From assembly GCF_937616625.2 (NCBI RefSeq), contig NC_065576.1, positions 30,864,128-30,928,127 on the forward strand: a stretch of 64,000 nucleotides of DNA. The letters are read 5' to 3'. Under the pieces are notes generated by a model, which saw nothing but the letters and a program-made list of their open reading frames with translations, was not told the origin of the DNA and searched no databases. Positions 38,760-50,207 of this stretch are shown here, in pieces. Made by a program: the position numbers and the translations under genes. The DNA comes from Mercurialis annua (Eukaryota > Streptophyta > Magnoliopsida > Malpighiales > Euphorbiaceae). Position 1 is the first letter of the stretch, and each line of letters starts with the position of its first letter.

Positions 38760-39059
38760 TTCATCGATAAATTCTTAAAATTATGTTACCGATAATAACA
38801 TCAAAATTATTATCCCGAGACTTATATTTTATTTTATAATATTTTCTTAAGAATTCCTTTAGTCCCGCCTAAACCCAATGTCACGAATAAAAATATTCAA
38901 ACTTAACTTTTAAATCTCAATAACTAAATTAGACCCGCTCCGGATATATTTCTTTATATTTCACACTTAAATGTGAATTTTCACAGCCTCGGTCATCCCT
39001 ATCTTGATTTATGACATATCTTTAGCCAATTAACTTACGAGACATATGCGGATATTACA
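38760..39059 (-). mobile_element. 5' LTR remnant of element E
   Basis: Ends GCGGATATTACA at 39059 and shares AATGTGAATTTTCAC and TCATCCCTATCTTGATTTAT with 23646-23735. The CCGAGACTTATATTTTATTT segment (38814) is the feature common to the gypsy LTRs in this window. Only about 300 bp remain. Confidence 0.65.
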
Positions 39060-39970
39060 ATTATGTCACTGCGTTTTTTGTTAACATGGTATATAACAAA
39101 AATTAAACATCTGTAATTCACAAATTAAGATTTATTTTTTCAAATGGCATATGATTCTTCTATTCTTTTCCATATGATTATTTATCGACAAAAAGTTAAT
39201 TTTACTCTCTAAACTTGGTACAAAATATCAATTAATGTCAAACTCATAGCTCTAAATAAAAAACACCACAGATTTAACATTTGAATTCGCTTTATCCCTT
39301 TAACTTTAAATTGTCCAATTATTTTACGCCACCTCAGCTCTAATTTGTAAGTAATACTCCAATCATATTTTGACACATTATTTAAAGGGGTAAAGAGAGT
39401 TAAAATGCCAAGTTTCAAGTGTTTTTTACTTCAAATTCATGAACTTGACCTCAACTAATCATTTGTTGGCTTCAACTAATCTTTTGTGTCAAGTTCACAC
39501 ATATGGATGTATGCTCAGTTAAAAGATTAAAGAGATAAATTTATTGTTCGAATTTTTGTTATGTCATATAAGTGTTTAAACTTATTTAAAATGCATCAAA
39601 CAAGTGTTTTTGCCGTTTATCGGTCGCTATTGTGTTAGAGATAAAATAGCTCACAATTTCATTTAAATTTATTGAGTCATATTAGTAAAAATAATAATAT
39701 TAAATATGTGTGCAAGTATACATTATATTTGTATAATTAAAATGACAAATAATATAAACAAATTTTAATAATTTTTTGCCTTTTTAATAATCCGATGATT
39801 GAAAATGGATTAAAACAGTTATTTGATACATTCTTCAAAAGTTGAAATACTGATATAAAAAATAGAAGTTTAGACATCAAATAAAAAATTTGAAAAAGTT
39901 CAGACAATGTTGATATCCTAGATTAATTGGTTAATGTTTTAATAGTAGTTAAAAAGAAAGGAGAGGTACT
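39060..39970. other. AT-rich intergenic DNA, nothing recognised
   Basis: No convincing ORF, repeat or terminal structure. Confidence 0.45.
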
Positions 39971-40106
39971 AGTGATGCCTAATTCAAGTGGTTAAGGCTC
40001 TCCAAGTGTATTTTTGAATTATTGATTTCGAATTTTAGTAGGGTCAATAGTTTGATGCCAATTTTAATAACAATTCTCACACTAACAACTAAACAAATTT
40101 CCGATA
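39971..40106 (+). mobile_element. tRNA-derived SINE
   Basis: GCCTAATTCAAGTGGTTAAG (39977-39996) resembles an RNA polymerase III A box, and GATTTCGAATTTT (40024-40036) resembles a B box at suitable spacing. Possible imperfect target duplications are AAAGAAAGGAGAGGTA on the left (about 39953) and AAAAAAAGGAAGAGATA on the right (about 40106). Short, with no ORF. The boxes have drifted, so it is an old copy. Confidence 0.55.
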
Positions 40107-40371
40107 AAAAAAAGGAAGAGATAAAATAAAAAAACAATAAATTGATGTTTTTATAAGTAAAATAATAAATTGATGTATTAATTAGAATTATTTTACGAGC
40201 TGTATATTTATGTAACTTTTATGTCAATTATTTTTTATAAAAATAGACTTTTATCATTGAAAGTACTTTACAGTTTAAATAATTTTTTAAGAACAAATGA
40301 TCCATTCACCCTTTTAAATTAACACAAAATATTAAAAATACCGTTCTAAAAAAAACGGTCAAGAAAAATTC
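40107..40371. other. AT-rich flank of the Tat-type element
   Basis: No gene. Its last bases carry the left target duplication ATACC (40372-40376) of the Tat-type element. Confidence 0.5.
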
Positions 40372-40376
40372 ATACC

Positions 40377-40978
40377 TGATGGATACCGAATCTCATTCTA
40401 CTTACAATAGAACCGAGTCGTAGAAGATCTATTCTCCGGCGACCTCGGGCTTGCTCCCGTAGGGCTGAATCAAGATAAGTCAAACGCCGAATTCATAGGA
40501 TCCGCCTCCACTTGATTATAGCAAAGTGAAGACCGAATCCCTGAGGACTCGGGCGAAACACTCCAGTCACAGGATTCAGATAGTAGACCAGATCCAATGT
40601 ACGATCTTGAAGAATCTTTCTTAATTGGATACAAACTCCAACTTAGGAAGATAACTCTAAATTAGGAAGACGAGAGTATTTAGGAAAACATTCCTAAATA
40701 GGACTCTTGTCTGAATAAGGAAGGACACTCCTAAATAGGATCAAAACCTACAAAGTAGGATTCACTTTCCTACTATAACTCTGCTAGGTATGCAATCATC
40801 TACTATAGAAGGAGCATGAGGTATGCCTAGACACACAATTACATTCATATACTCAAAACGCTGCTCAAAGCTCAATACTGACTTGAGCATCGGAGAGTTA
40901 ATCGGAAAACCACCGTCCGGTTAGATATCTATACTGTTTTGCAGGTTAATCCACCAGATCAGAAGCCATACTCCATCA
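40377..40978 (+). repeat. 5' LTR of the Tat-type element
   Basis: 602 bp, TGATGGATACCGAATC...ACTCCATCA. It is repeated at 52568-52752, where the middle is missing. It contains AATAGGA and TTAGGAAGA repeats at about 40640-40770. Confidence 0.88.
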
Positions 40979-40980
40979 AT

Positions 40981-40998
40981 TGGCGCCGTCTGTGGGAA
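40981..40998 (+). promoter_or_regulatory. Primer-binding site of the Tat-type element
   Basis: TGGCGCCGTCTGTGGGAA, two bases after the LTR end. This site is characteristic of Tat/Ogre-type plant elements and differs from the iMet site used by elements A and B. Confidence 0.85.
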
Positions 40999-41065
40999 AA
41001 AGCTCGAAAACTTCATACTAGAAGCCTGCTTCTTTCCAAACTCAAAAACAAATTCATTAAAGAAG

Positions 41066-41814
41066 ATGATTTCTGACGGAACAAACCTGAAGGACAAGCA
41101 ACCGATGGATCCCAATATCCATCAACACACTCCGGAGGTGATCAATGTTACCGAAGACGGAATTCCCAGCGCTACCGGAGGAAGCAAAACTGGAGGAGCC
41201 ACTTCCTCCACGCCCCAATACCAAACCAATCCAGTTAGAGTAAGCAATCCCATTGTCTTCCCTAATTTGGAAACTAAAGGAGGACAAAAAGGCATGGTTG
41301 TACATGAAACCTACAAAGAAATCATGAGGAATGTTCTGGAAACCATTCAGGCAAATATGGACAGATTGGCTAATGAGGCTAAATAAACGAATGACAACCA
41401 AGACGAAACCCTGAAGATCCTGAAAGAAAACTTCACCCCTTCTGCCAAATGAAGTAGTAGAACTGAAAACGTGAATCCGGGCCCTCATGGACCAACAAGA
41501 AGAGTAAACGAGCAAAGGAATGAACAAAGAAACAAGCGAAGGAATGAAGGAAGGAACGAGCACACGAACGAAGGAAAAAACGTGCACAGAACGAGCAGAT
41601 GAACGAGCAAAGAAACAAAGCAAGAAACGAGAGAAGAAATGACGAACTACAGAGCCCAGAAAATGTGGAACCACAAAGAGACGATTTGGAGGAAGAAGAC
41701 CCGAGAGAAAATACCAGAGGAAGACACAAAGACAAAGAGGAAACACCGCCAAAAAGCAAACGACCGGAAAGGGATGCAGGAAAAGCGCAATTGAAGAGGA
41801 ATCAAGAGGAAGAA
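41066..41814 (+). pseudogene. Gag N-terminal part of the Tat-type element (5' of the insertion)
   Basis: Starts MISDGTNLKDKQPMDPNIH at 41066, 85 bp after the primer site. It is open to a TAA at 41384-41386. The following Arg/Asn/Glu-rich region (41490-41690) is encoded by GAACGA-type short repeats and contains stops and a frame change. The last frame (KRPERDAGKAQLKRNQEEE) runs without a break into the sequence at 47795 once element C and one AAGAA copy are removed. Gag was therefore split by that insertion. Confidence 0.75.
41490..41690. repeat. GAACGA-rich short repeat within gag
   Basis: A purine-rich run of GAACGARCRAAGGAA-like units. Copy-number slippage here probably caused the gag frame change. 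Confidence 0.6.
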
Positions 41815-42943
41815 TGTCACGACCCATTTTCATAAATCGTGACCGGCGCTAGGGTATGGCTATGGTTGTACCAAAATCCGTAGCTAGCCTTGCGGATAAC
41901 CAACTTATATCATTTAAAACAATGTACCTACAGAAAACCACATGCTCGGGGGCAACCGAGACTTCAGCCTAGTCTAGCAGTACAATAAGCAACATATATT
42001 CAAAGTATACTTATCTGAAAATAATGTCTATCAGCATGGTAATATATATATAATTCCATAAACACTGTAATCATGCTAAAGCTGATAAAATAATAGTTGG
42101 ACCAATCCAACAAACAATAGTCTAAAATATGAAATAAAGACTAAGACATGAATAACTGATACTACTACTGCGGTCTAAGAATTTAAAACAGTTCGACTCT
42201 TTTATTCTGAAAATAAAATAAAAACCTCCGAGAATGAAGAAACGGAGATCGACCAAACCTCAAATCATAAACCTGGAAAATTTGGGAAAATAACGGGGTC
42301 AGATTTACTGAGTAGAGTTTATATAACCATTTACATTTATTAAGTTAAAAACCTTTAAAACGTTTAATAACACATTTTCATTATGGATTATCAATGAAAC
42401 CCTAAACCACAATTCTAAATCCATTGTCGTGTCGGTGAGACAAACGGAGTAATCTTTACGTACCTTTATCGATTTCGAAACGTAACGAATATAGAGAATG
42501 AAGAATAATGAGGAACCGTCACAAGAAATCTCAGAATAAAGCTGAAACGAACGAGATATACTCAAAAGCGATAATTACGATATCGAAACGAATAATGAAA
42601 AAGGAAACGTATCACTTACCGGATTGAGTGAACGAAAGGAGGAGATAATGATCTCTGAATAAAGGATGAATGGCGGCTGAATTGTTGTTTTAATTTGAAG
42701 AAAATATTAGGTTTAAGAAGAGAAAAACGTGAAGCAGCACGTTAATAGGAGAATGAATGAAAAATATGTTACTGCTAACAAAGTGTGACCTTATGTTTTC
42801 ATATACAAAACAAGTTGTAATGGGCTTAATAATCCATGGTCCATTTACACAATTAATGGCCCAATTTTATGTTGAAAACATGGTTCCTTGCATGCATGTT
42901 AAAACATATCAAATTTTCCTTTTTCTTTTATTTTTTTTATAAG

Positions 42944-42983
<40 letters not shown>

Positions 42984-43142
42984 CAAATCAAGCCCGAAAC
43001 GAACCACGAACGAATCAACGAAAGACTCAAATAAAATTAATTAAAATATGTAATAATAATAATAAATTACCTAAAGGCTGACGGAATATAAAATTTAAAA
43101 TTTACTTTTTAAAATTTTTTTAAAAAAATACGGGATATTATA
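41815..43142 (-). repeat. Left (3') LTR of element C
   Basis: TGTCACGACCC...GGGATATTATA; the final TACA has become TATA. About 1.1 kb of the middle, present in the right copy (46003-47082), is missing here between about 42448 and 42449. Confidence 0.8.
42946..42981. repeat. (AT)n microsatellite in the left LTR of C
   Basis: About 36 bp of AT repeat. The matching tract in the right LTR is at 47587-47619. Confidence 0.9.
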
Positions 43143-43261
43143 TTCTCCCCAACTTATTGAAAATTCGTCCTCGAATTTAGGACACAAAAACTAAAAGTAC
43201 GATAACAAGTAAGGCACACAAGATCAAACAACGATAACGCATAATCAAAGACACACGTACC

Positions 43262-45991
43262 TCAAAGAAAGAGGAAAGGATAACGTTTCCGCATATCGGA
43301 CTTCGTCTCCCAAGTGCACTCCTCAACATAATGATTCCGCCACAGAACTTTGACCATCGGAATCTCCTTGTTCCGTTACCTTCGCACTTGTGTATCGACA
43401 ATCTCAACTGGCTGTTCCTCATAGGACAGCTCCTGATCAATCTCAACGCTCTGGGGCACAATCACATGTGAAGGATCTGAGATGCACTTCCTCAGCATAG
43501 AAACATGAAAAACAGGATGCACTAACGACATGTCTGGCGGCAGAACCAGACGATAAGCCACAGCCCCAATCCTCTCTGAAATCTCATAGGGACCAATGTA
43601 CCTCGGTGCCAACTTTCCCTTGACACCAAAACGAACCACGCCTTTCATAGGCGAAACCCGAAGAAACACAAAGTCTCCCACCTGAAACTCGATGTCTTTC
43701 CTCTTCGGATCAGCATAACTCTTATGCCGACTGAAAGCTGTCTCCAACCTCCGATTTATCAACGGTACCTTCTCTGAGGTAATCTGAATAATCTCAGCAC
43801 CAGACAACTTCCGCTCACCGACCTCTTCCCAGCAGATAGGAGATCGACACTTGCGTCCGTACAGAGCCTCATAAGGTGCCATCTCAATGCTCGCATGGTA
43901 ACTATTGTTGTAGGAAAACTCAATCAACGGCAAATGAGTATCCCAGCTACCCTGAAAATCAAGAATGCGCATCCTGAGCATATCCTCCAACGTCTGAATA
44001 GTCCTCTCAGACTGACCGTCAGTCTAGGGATGAAAAGTTGTACTAAAGTCCAATCGAGAACCCAAGGACTCCTGTAACGCTTTCCAGAACCTCGAAGTGA
44101 AGACCGACCCTCTGTCAGAAACAATCGAAACCGGTACACCATGCAAACTAACAATCATGTCGATGTACAACTGAGCCAACTTTGAAGCAGGATACGAAAC
44201 CTTGATCAGAAGGAAATGAGCTGACTTGGTCATACGGTCAACTATCACCCAGATGGAATCGTACCCTTGTCGAGTACGTGGTAAACCAACAACAAAGTCC
44301 ATGGCAATCCGCTCCCACTTCCACTCTGGAATAGGTAGTGGCTGCAGATAGCCAAAAGGTCTCTAATGTTCCAGCTTCACCTGCTGGCAAGTCAGACACT
44401 TGGAAACGTACTCTGCAACATCTTTCTTCATTCCGCTCCACCAATACGTACCCTTGAGGTCATGGTACATCTTGGTAGATCCCGGATGAACACTGTAAGC
44501 TGACCTATGCGCTTCCTCCAGAATCTGGTCTCTCAAACCATCCAAATCCGGAACGCACAGTCTAGAACCAAACCTGAGAACTCCGTCAACAAAAACAAAC
44601 TCGGAATTCCCATCCAGATGGATCTCATCCATAATCCGTTTCAATTGTGGATCCTCAGCTTGTAAAGCTTTAATCCTATCAATCAAAACCGGCTGCACCT
44701 GCAGTTGTGCCAACAGGCCACCATTCTGAGAAACCTGAAAACCGTAGCCCGAAGCTATCAAACCATGCCACTCTCTAACCATGGGTCTACGCCCAACCTC
44801 AGAAATATGGGCCAAACTGTCCGACGACTTGCGACTCAACGCATCGGCTACCACATTAGCCTTACCAAGATGGTACTGAATAGTACAGTCGTAGTCTTTC
44901 AGCAACTCTAGCCACCTCCTCTGTCTCAGATTCAACTCTCGCTGATCAAAGATGTACTTCAGACTCTTGTGATCAGTGAAGATCTCGCAAGTCGCACCGT
45001 ACAAGTAGTGCCTCCAGATCTTCAGAGCAAAAACCACAGCAGCTAACTCCAAGTCATGTGTAGGGTAATTCACCTCATGCTTCTTCAGCTGACGAGAAGC
45101 ATAGGCGATCACCTGTCCATGTTGCATCAACACGCAACCGAAGCCAATCCGAGAAGCATCACAGTACACAGTAAAACCCTCAATGCCAGAAGGTAACGCC
45201 AAAACAGGGGCTGTAGTCAGAATCTCCTTCAGCTTCTCGAAACTTGCCTCACACTTGTCGGTCCACTCAAACTTAACACCTTTCTGTGTCAGCTTAGTCA
45301 AAGGTGCAGATATTCGAGAGAAATCCTGCACGAACCGACGGTAGTAGCCAGCTAATCCAAGAAAACTCCTAATCTCGGTAACTGACCTCGGCCTCTGCCA
45401 ATCCATAACCGCCTCAATCTTCTTCGGATCAACCTTGATCCCATCCTTCGACACCACGTGTCCTAAGAAGGTAACCTGTTCCAGCCAAAACTCGCACTTT
45501 GAGAACTTAGCATACAACTGATGCTCTCGCAAGGTCTGTAGTATAGTCCTCAAGTGATAAGCATGCTCCTCCTCACTCCGAGAATAAATCAGGATGTCAT
45601 CAATGAAGACGATAATAAACTGATCCAAAAACGGCTTGAAAACCCGATTCATCATGTCCATAAACGCTGCTGGTGCGTTAGTCAACCCAAACGACATGAC
45701 TAGAAACTCGAAATGCCCATAACGCGTTCTGAAAGCAGTTTTAGGCACATCGACGTCCCGAATCCGAAGTTGATGATACCCGGATCTCAAGTCAATCTTG
45801 GAAAAGCACTTCGCACCCTGCAACTGATCAAACAAGTCGTCGATTCGAGGAAGAGGATATCTGTTCTTGATGGTAGCCTTATTCGACTGCATGTAGTCGA
45901 TACAAAGCCGAAAGGAACCATCCTTCTTCTTAACAAACAGAACTGTAGCTCCCCACGGAGAAGTACTCGGTCTGATGAAGCCACTGTCCAA
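43262..45991 (-). pseudogene. RT, RNase H, integrase and chromodomain of element C
   Basis: One minus-strand frame of about 910 codons with only three stops: TAG 44365-44363 in the EHQRP position, TAG 44026-44024 in the HPQTDG position, and TAA 43378-43376 before RNKEIPMVKV. The reverse transcriptase starts at [11 protein letters not shown] (N-terminal part lost) and has FIDDILIYS near 45600. RNase H has YCDAS, DLELAAV, FTDHKSL and NVVADALSR (45170 to 44840). The integrase has the zinc motif, SDRGSVFTS and the DD35E layout (44560 to 43990). The chromodomain ends CTWETKSDMRKRYPFLF before TGA at 43264-43262. No frameshifts were seen, so it decayed recently. Confidence 0.93.
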
Positions 45992-46002
45992 CCCAACTTA
46001 TA

Positions 46003-47583
46003 GAGTACAAATCATATAAACATATTAAAATGATTCGAGTATTTTATTAAACAACTTAATTTAACCCAAGTTAAAATTCATATCAGTGAGTCAGCCGAGT
46101 TATTTAAAACTACCAAGCTTCTTTCCACTTGTCGGGCGACCACAGTCTAACCCAAAATAAAACTTATTAAATTTATAAACCCGAGTTTATATATTTAAAA
46201 TAATTTAATAAAATAATTATCCATCTTAAAGTAGAATTCAATATCTTGCAATTTAAGTAACCTAAGTTACAAACCAAAACTTGATCAAATAAGTCTTATA
46301 AAGTTTAGGGACTAAATTGTACTTTAGCCAATTAGGGACTAAATTGTACTTTTGCCAATTTAGTATCCGAAATCAAATTAATTATTCGATATCAATTTAC
46401 TAATTCATATTTTAAATCAAGACCAAAAGTTATCCAATAGATAAAATTTAACTTAAATAAGTCTTTAAAAACTTCAGGGGCTAACCGCAATTTACTCAAA
46501 TTGACATTACAATTAAAATTAAATATAATTACCCGAGTAATTATATTAATTTAAGTTATAAAAATTTACATATACAACTTGTCTATTTAAAATCGAAATA
46601 AGATAAAAGTTATTATTAAATCAATTAACAATAAAACTAACTTAAAGTATCTACTAGATTTAAACAAAGTACTTCGATGATTAAAATGGACATTAAGCCA
46701 TCTCCTTCATCCAAGCAAACAAATCAATACAGAGCCATCTTATCAATTTGAAACCATCGCCATTATCAACCCAGTAAATTATAATTTATTGAATTTAAAG
46801 CTTAATCCAATACACAACCTAGAGGCATGAATTTAGGGCAATCAAACATGATTATCATGGCAATTGGCAGCAACATGAACCTCCTATTCTTAGCAGCAAA
46901 CAAGAAAAATATAACAACGGCGACTCGAACTAACAAACGCAAGCTTAAACAAAGATTAAACCATTTGCATTCAATGAATCAAGAGTTAAATGATTATATA
47001 AGACACATGAAACATAACCCAGAACAACATATAAATCGGCAGTAACTTGTAGCAAGAACAAGTCGACATCGAAACGGCGACAAACGGAGTAATCTTTACG
47101 TACCTTTATCGATTTCGAAACGTAACGAATATAGAGAATGAAGAATAATGAGGAACCGTCACAAGAAATCTCAGAAAAAAGCTGAAACGAACGAGATATA
47201 CTCAAAAGCGATAATTACGATATCGAAACGAATAATGAAAAAGGAAACGTATCACTTACCGGATTGAGTGAACGAAAGGAGGAGATAATGATCTCTGAAT
47301 AAAGGATGAATGGCGGCTGAATTGTTGTTTTAATTTGAAGAAAATATTAGGTTTAAGAAGAGAAAAACGTGAAGCAGCACGTTAATAGGAGAATGAATGA
47401 AAAATATGTTACTGTTAACAAAGTGTGACCTTATGTTTCATATACAAAACAAGTTGTAATGGACTTAATAATCCATGGTCCATTTACACAATTAATGGCC
47501 CAATTTTACGTTGAAAACATGGCTCCTTGCATGCATGTTAAAACATATCAAATTTTCCTTTTTCTTTTATTTTTTTTATAAGA

Positions 47584-47622
<39 letters not shown>

Positions 47623-47789
47623 CAAATCAAGCCCGAAACGAACCACGAACGAATCAACGAAAGACTCAAATAAAATTAATTAAAATATGTAGTAATAATA
47701 ATAATAATAATAAATTACCTAAAGCTTGACGGAATATAAAATTTAAAATTTAATTTAAAAAAAAATTAAAAAAAATACGGGATATTACA
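46003..47789 (-). repeat. Right (5') LTR remnant of element C
   Basis: Ends GGGATATTACA at 47789. It lacks the TGTCACGAC end and roughly the first 630 bp present in the left LTR, but keeps the middle part with CTTGTCGGGCGACC (46136) also found in LTR A and the solo LTR. A short ORF at 46827-47045 has no recognisable product. Confidence 0.75.
47587..47619. repeat. (AT)n microsatellite in the right LTR of C
   Basis: About 33 bp, allelic in position to 42946-42981. Confidence 0.9.
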
Positions 47790-47794
47790 AAGAA

Positions 47795-48616
47795 GGTGAA
47801 TCCCTCAAATCACCCCAGAAGAGCAAAGCCACATACGTAGCAAAAGAAGACTTGGAAGAGAAAATCGTGAAAGCCTTGAAAAGGCTCAAATCCGAGGAAC
47901 TGGATATAGATGACATGAGGTTAAAGGGCTCGCCCCTATCGGCCGATATAATGGAAGAAACGATCCCCTACAACATGAAGTTGCCAAATCTGCCAACTTT
48001 CAATGGAGAAGGAGATCCAATGGACCACACGTCCAGATTTACTGCAACCATGGGCCTTCTAAGCGTCACAGACGCGATCCTATGTCGGGTGTTCCCCACC
48101 ACTCTGACAGGAACCTCCCAAAGGTGGTATAATAAACTCAAACCAGGATCGATCAGAAGCTTCGCCGCACTGTCAACCGAGTTTCTTAACAAGTATCTTA
48201 CAAATATACCTGCTAAGACAACCAGCATCATGAGGTCATGTATTCAAGAAGAAGGAGAGAAACTAAGGAGCTATATAGAGAGATTCAACAAGCAAGCCAT
48301 GAAAATAGACAACCTAAATGTCGACATGGCAACTGAAGCATTGAGGGAAGGAACGCGATTCGGGAAATTGGTAGATAAACTACTAATAAACAAGCCAACC
48401 ACATTTTCAAATTTGATGGCCATAGCCCAGAAATACTTCGAATTAGATGAAGGACGAAGAGCCATTAGAGGAAAGGAAACAAAGGGGAAGGACTCAAAAG
48501 AAAAAACGAAAGAAAAAGAAAAAAGCAAACCTAGATCGGAAGACTGGCAAGGAAAACTCGAAGAAAGCAGACGATTCGACCCTCAAGGAAGATATGAACC
48601 ACGATACGATCCCTGA
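47795..48616 (+). pseudogene. Gag capsid domain of the Tat-type element (3' of the insertion)
   Basis: Continues the gag frame from 41814. The conserved retrotransposon capsid domain is clear: KLPNLPTFNGEGDPMDHTSR, AILCRVFPTTLTGTSQRWYN, LKPGSIRSFAALSTEFLNKY, and IQEEGEKLRSYIERFNKQAM followed by ALREGTRF. A Lys/Glu-rich tail follows (about 48470-48560). A TGA at 48614-48616, in a position where CGA would be expected, stops the frame, but the same frame continues beyond. Confidence 0.88.
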
Positions 48617-48931
48617 GACGACGAACGAAATTATACGCCACTGAACATTAGCCGATCCAACGTTCTCATGTGGATCAAAGAGAACGTCAAGAACGTGGTA
48701 TGGCCGCCGAAAATGAAAGCTGAAATCAGAGATATGAGGAAGTACTGCAAGTTCCACGAAGATTACGGGCACGAAACGGATGGCTGTCGAGACCTAAAAG
48801 TAGAGATAGAAAGAATGATTGACGCAGGCGAGCTACGAAAATTCATAGCTCATAAAACAAAAAGCAGCGAAAAAGGAGAAAAGAGGAGCAGGGACGACAA
48901 TGGGAAGGAAAAGGAAGAAGAAAGACCATAG
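48617..48931 (+). pseudogene. Zinc-finger-like region after gag of the Tat-type element
   Basis: Same frame as gag. KYCKFHEDYGHETDGCRDLK (about 48743-48802) has the C-x2-H...H-x4-C spacing usual in this part of Tat polyproteins and is followed by IDAGELRKFI. It ends in a Lys/Glu-rich stretch and a TAG at 48929-48931. Confidence 0.75.
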
Positions 48932-49545
48932 AAAATATTGGGAATCATACACATGATCAATGGGGGAGGGCACAACAGCTCAACTATCAGGAAGAAACAA
49001 AGAAGAGATGTAATGAACATCAGGGAAACACACATGCCGCCGGTGATCTTCGACTCCGAGGATTATGAGCATATGAAAGCACCTCATAATGACGCTCTAG
49101 TAGTAACAACCATCATTGAAAACTGGAACATGGAACGAATCCTCATCGACGAAGGAAGTGCCGTAAACTTAATGACAAATGATGTGTATAAGATGCTGGG
49201 GGGAACAGCAGCAAGACTTCGCTGAGTCCCAATTCCACTATCCGGGCTCGGAGGTCCCTCAATCAACCCACTGGGTGCTGTCACAGTGGAAGTCATAATT
49301 GGACCAGAAAAGGGAATCAACAAGAAAATAATGTCCCTATTTAACATAGTGGACTCCTGCTGACGTATTATGCAATTCTAGGAAGGCCTTTTCTCCATGA
49401 TTCGACAGCAGTAACTAGCATAAGAGCTCTAGCCATGAAGGTACCTACTGAAAAAGGAGTGGTGACATACGTGGAGACCAGAATATCGGCAAAACTTGTT
49501 ATGACGAATCCATCGTTGATCTCCAAGAAGAAAACCAAGAGAAAA
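48932..49545 (+). pseudogene. Aspartic protease region of the Tat-type element
   Basis: Same frame, continuing through IHMINGG and FDSEDYEHMKAPHNDALVV to ERILIDEGSAVNLM (about 49132-49175). This is the protease active site with D-E-G in place of the usual D-x-G/S pattern. A TGA at 49223-49225 and another near 49363 follow. After a one-base shift the domain resumes as YYAILGRPFLHDSTAV and ends with a Lys-rich tail and stop at about 49545. No reverse transcriptase follows. Confidence 0.8.
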
Positions 49546-49802
49546 TAGAAAAGAAGCAAGAAAAAAAGGGAGAAAAATAGAGCCTCGACCAACCCATCGT
49601 GGGGTACAAACTTTTGTTACATCCAATGATGCCAATCGCCCATTAACAAGTATAGACATCTGTCATACCCAATGGTGTCAACTGTCTTTTAATTTATGTA
49701 AGCATATTCAATTATATCAATGAATTTCAATTTTCCCGAAGCAACGTACGACGTATCAAAACAAAGATAAAAAGGAATAAATGAAGCCAAAACGCCAAAA
49801 CT
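49546..49802. other. Non-coding 3' part after protease
   Basis: No ORF. It contains two CCAATGRTG phrases (49623, 49668) and leads into the tandem repeats. Confidence 0.45.
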
Positions 49803-49945
49803 ATGAGTATAGATTTACTCTAAAAAATAAAAAAAATCAGAGTATAGATTTACTCTAAAGGAGAAACACCAAAACATCAGAGTATAGATTTACTTTAAAG
49901 GCGAAACACCGAAACATCAAAGTATAAATTTACTCTCCAAAAAAT
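49803..49945. repeat. About-40-bp tandem repeat with an internal palindrome
   Basis: Four copies of AGAGTATAGATTTACTCTAA start near 49804, 49839, 49879 and 49919. AGAGTA and TACTCT pair across a 6-base centre in most copies. They lie between the converging gag-protease (+) and antisense ORF (-), where each could act in 3' end formation. Confidence 0.82.
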
Positions 49946-50096
49946 ATACCAACAAAACCTACAGGCGAAATAAAAATATATATGCAGGACAAAGCAATCA
50001 GCCAAAGGAGTTTAGATTAACTCGAGAAGAAAATAAACGCAATAAACGAATCACGAATCAATAAAGCGAAAGACAAAGCATTCAATAGTTGACAAG

Positions 50097-50100
<4 letters not shown>

Positions 50101-50179
<79 letters not shown>
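50101..50179. repeat. (AT)n microsatellite between converging ORFs
   Basis: About 79 bp of uninterrupted AT repeat, immediately 3' of the antisense ORF. Confidence 0.95.
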
Positions 50180-50182
<3 letters not shown>

Positions 50183-50207
50183 ATCAAAGAAAAATAGAAC
50201 AAATAAG

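Larger units (their letters stand above)
41815..47789 (-). mobile_element. Nested chromodomain gypsy element C, internally deleted
   Basis: Bounded by the perfect 5-bp duplication AAGAA (41810-41814 and 47790-47794). Left LTR 41815-43142, pol on the minus strand, and right LTR remnant from about 46003 to 47789. A deletion joins the reverse transcriptase start (about 45991) to the middle of the right LTR, removing gag, protease and the primer site. The shared LTR part (42449-43142 against 47083-47789) differs at only about 8 sites by eye. The insertion is therefore younger than element B and younger than its host Tat element. Confidence 0.9.

Noticed and set aside
39971..40106. A functional tRNA gene
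   Set aside because: The A and B box-like sequences are degenerate and no cloverleaf or anticodon arm can be drawn; a SINE fits better.
41057..41833. 258-codon hydrophobic ORF on the minus strand
   Set aside because: It is the antisense of gag of the Tat-type element; its hydrophobicity comes from the complement of a Lys/Glu/Arg-rich coding strand.
41815..47789. Two separate solo LTRs instead of one element
   Set aside because: The outer AAGAA duplication flanks the pair, gag reads through when the whole block is removed, and pol lies between them in the right orientation.
47968..48772. Several minus-strand ORFs of 85-92 codons
   Set aside because: They lie opposite the capsid and zinc regions, which show clear domain conservation on +.
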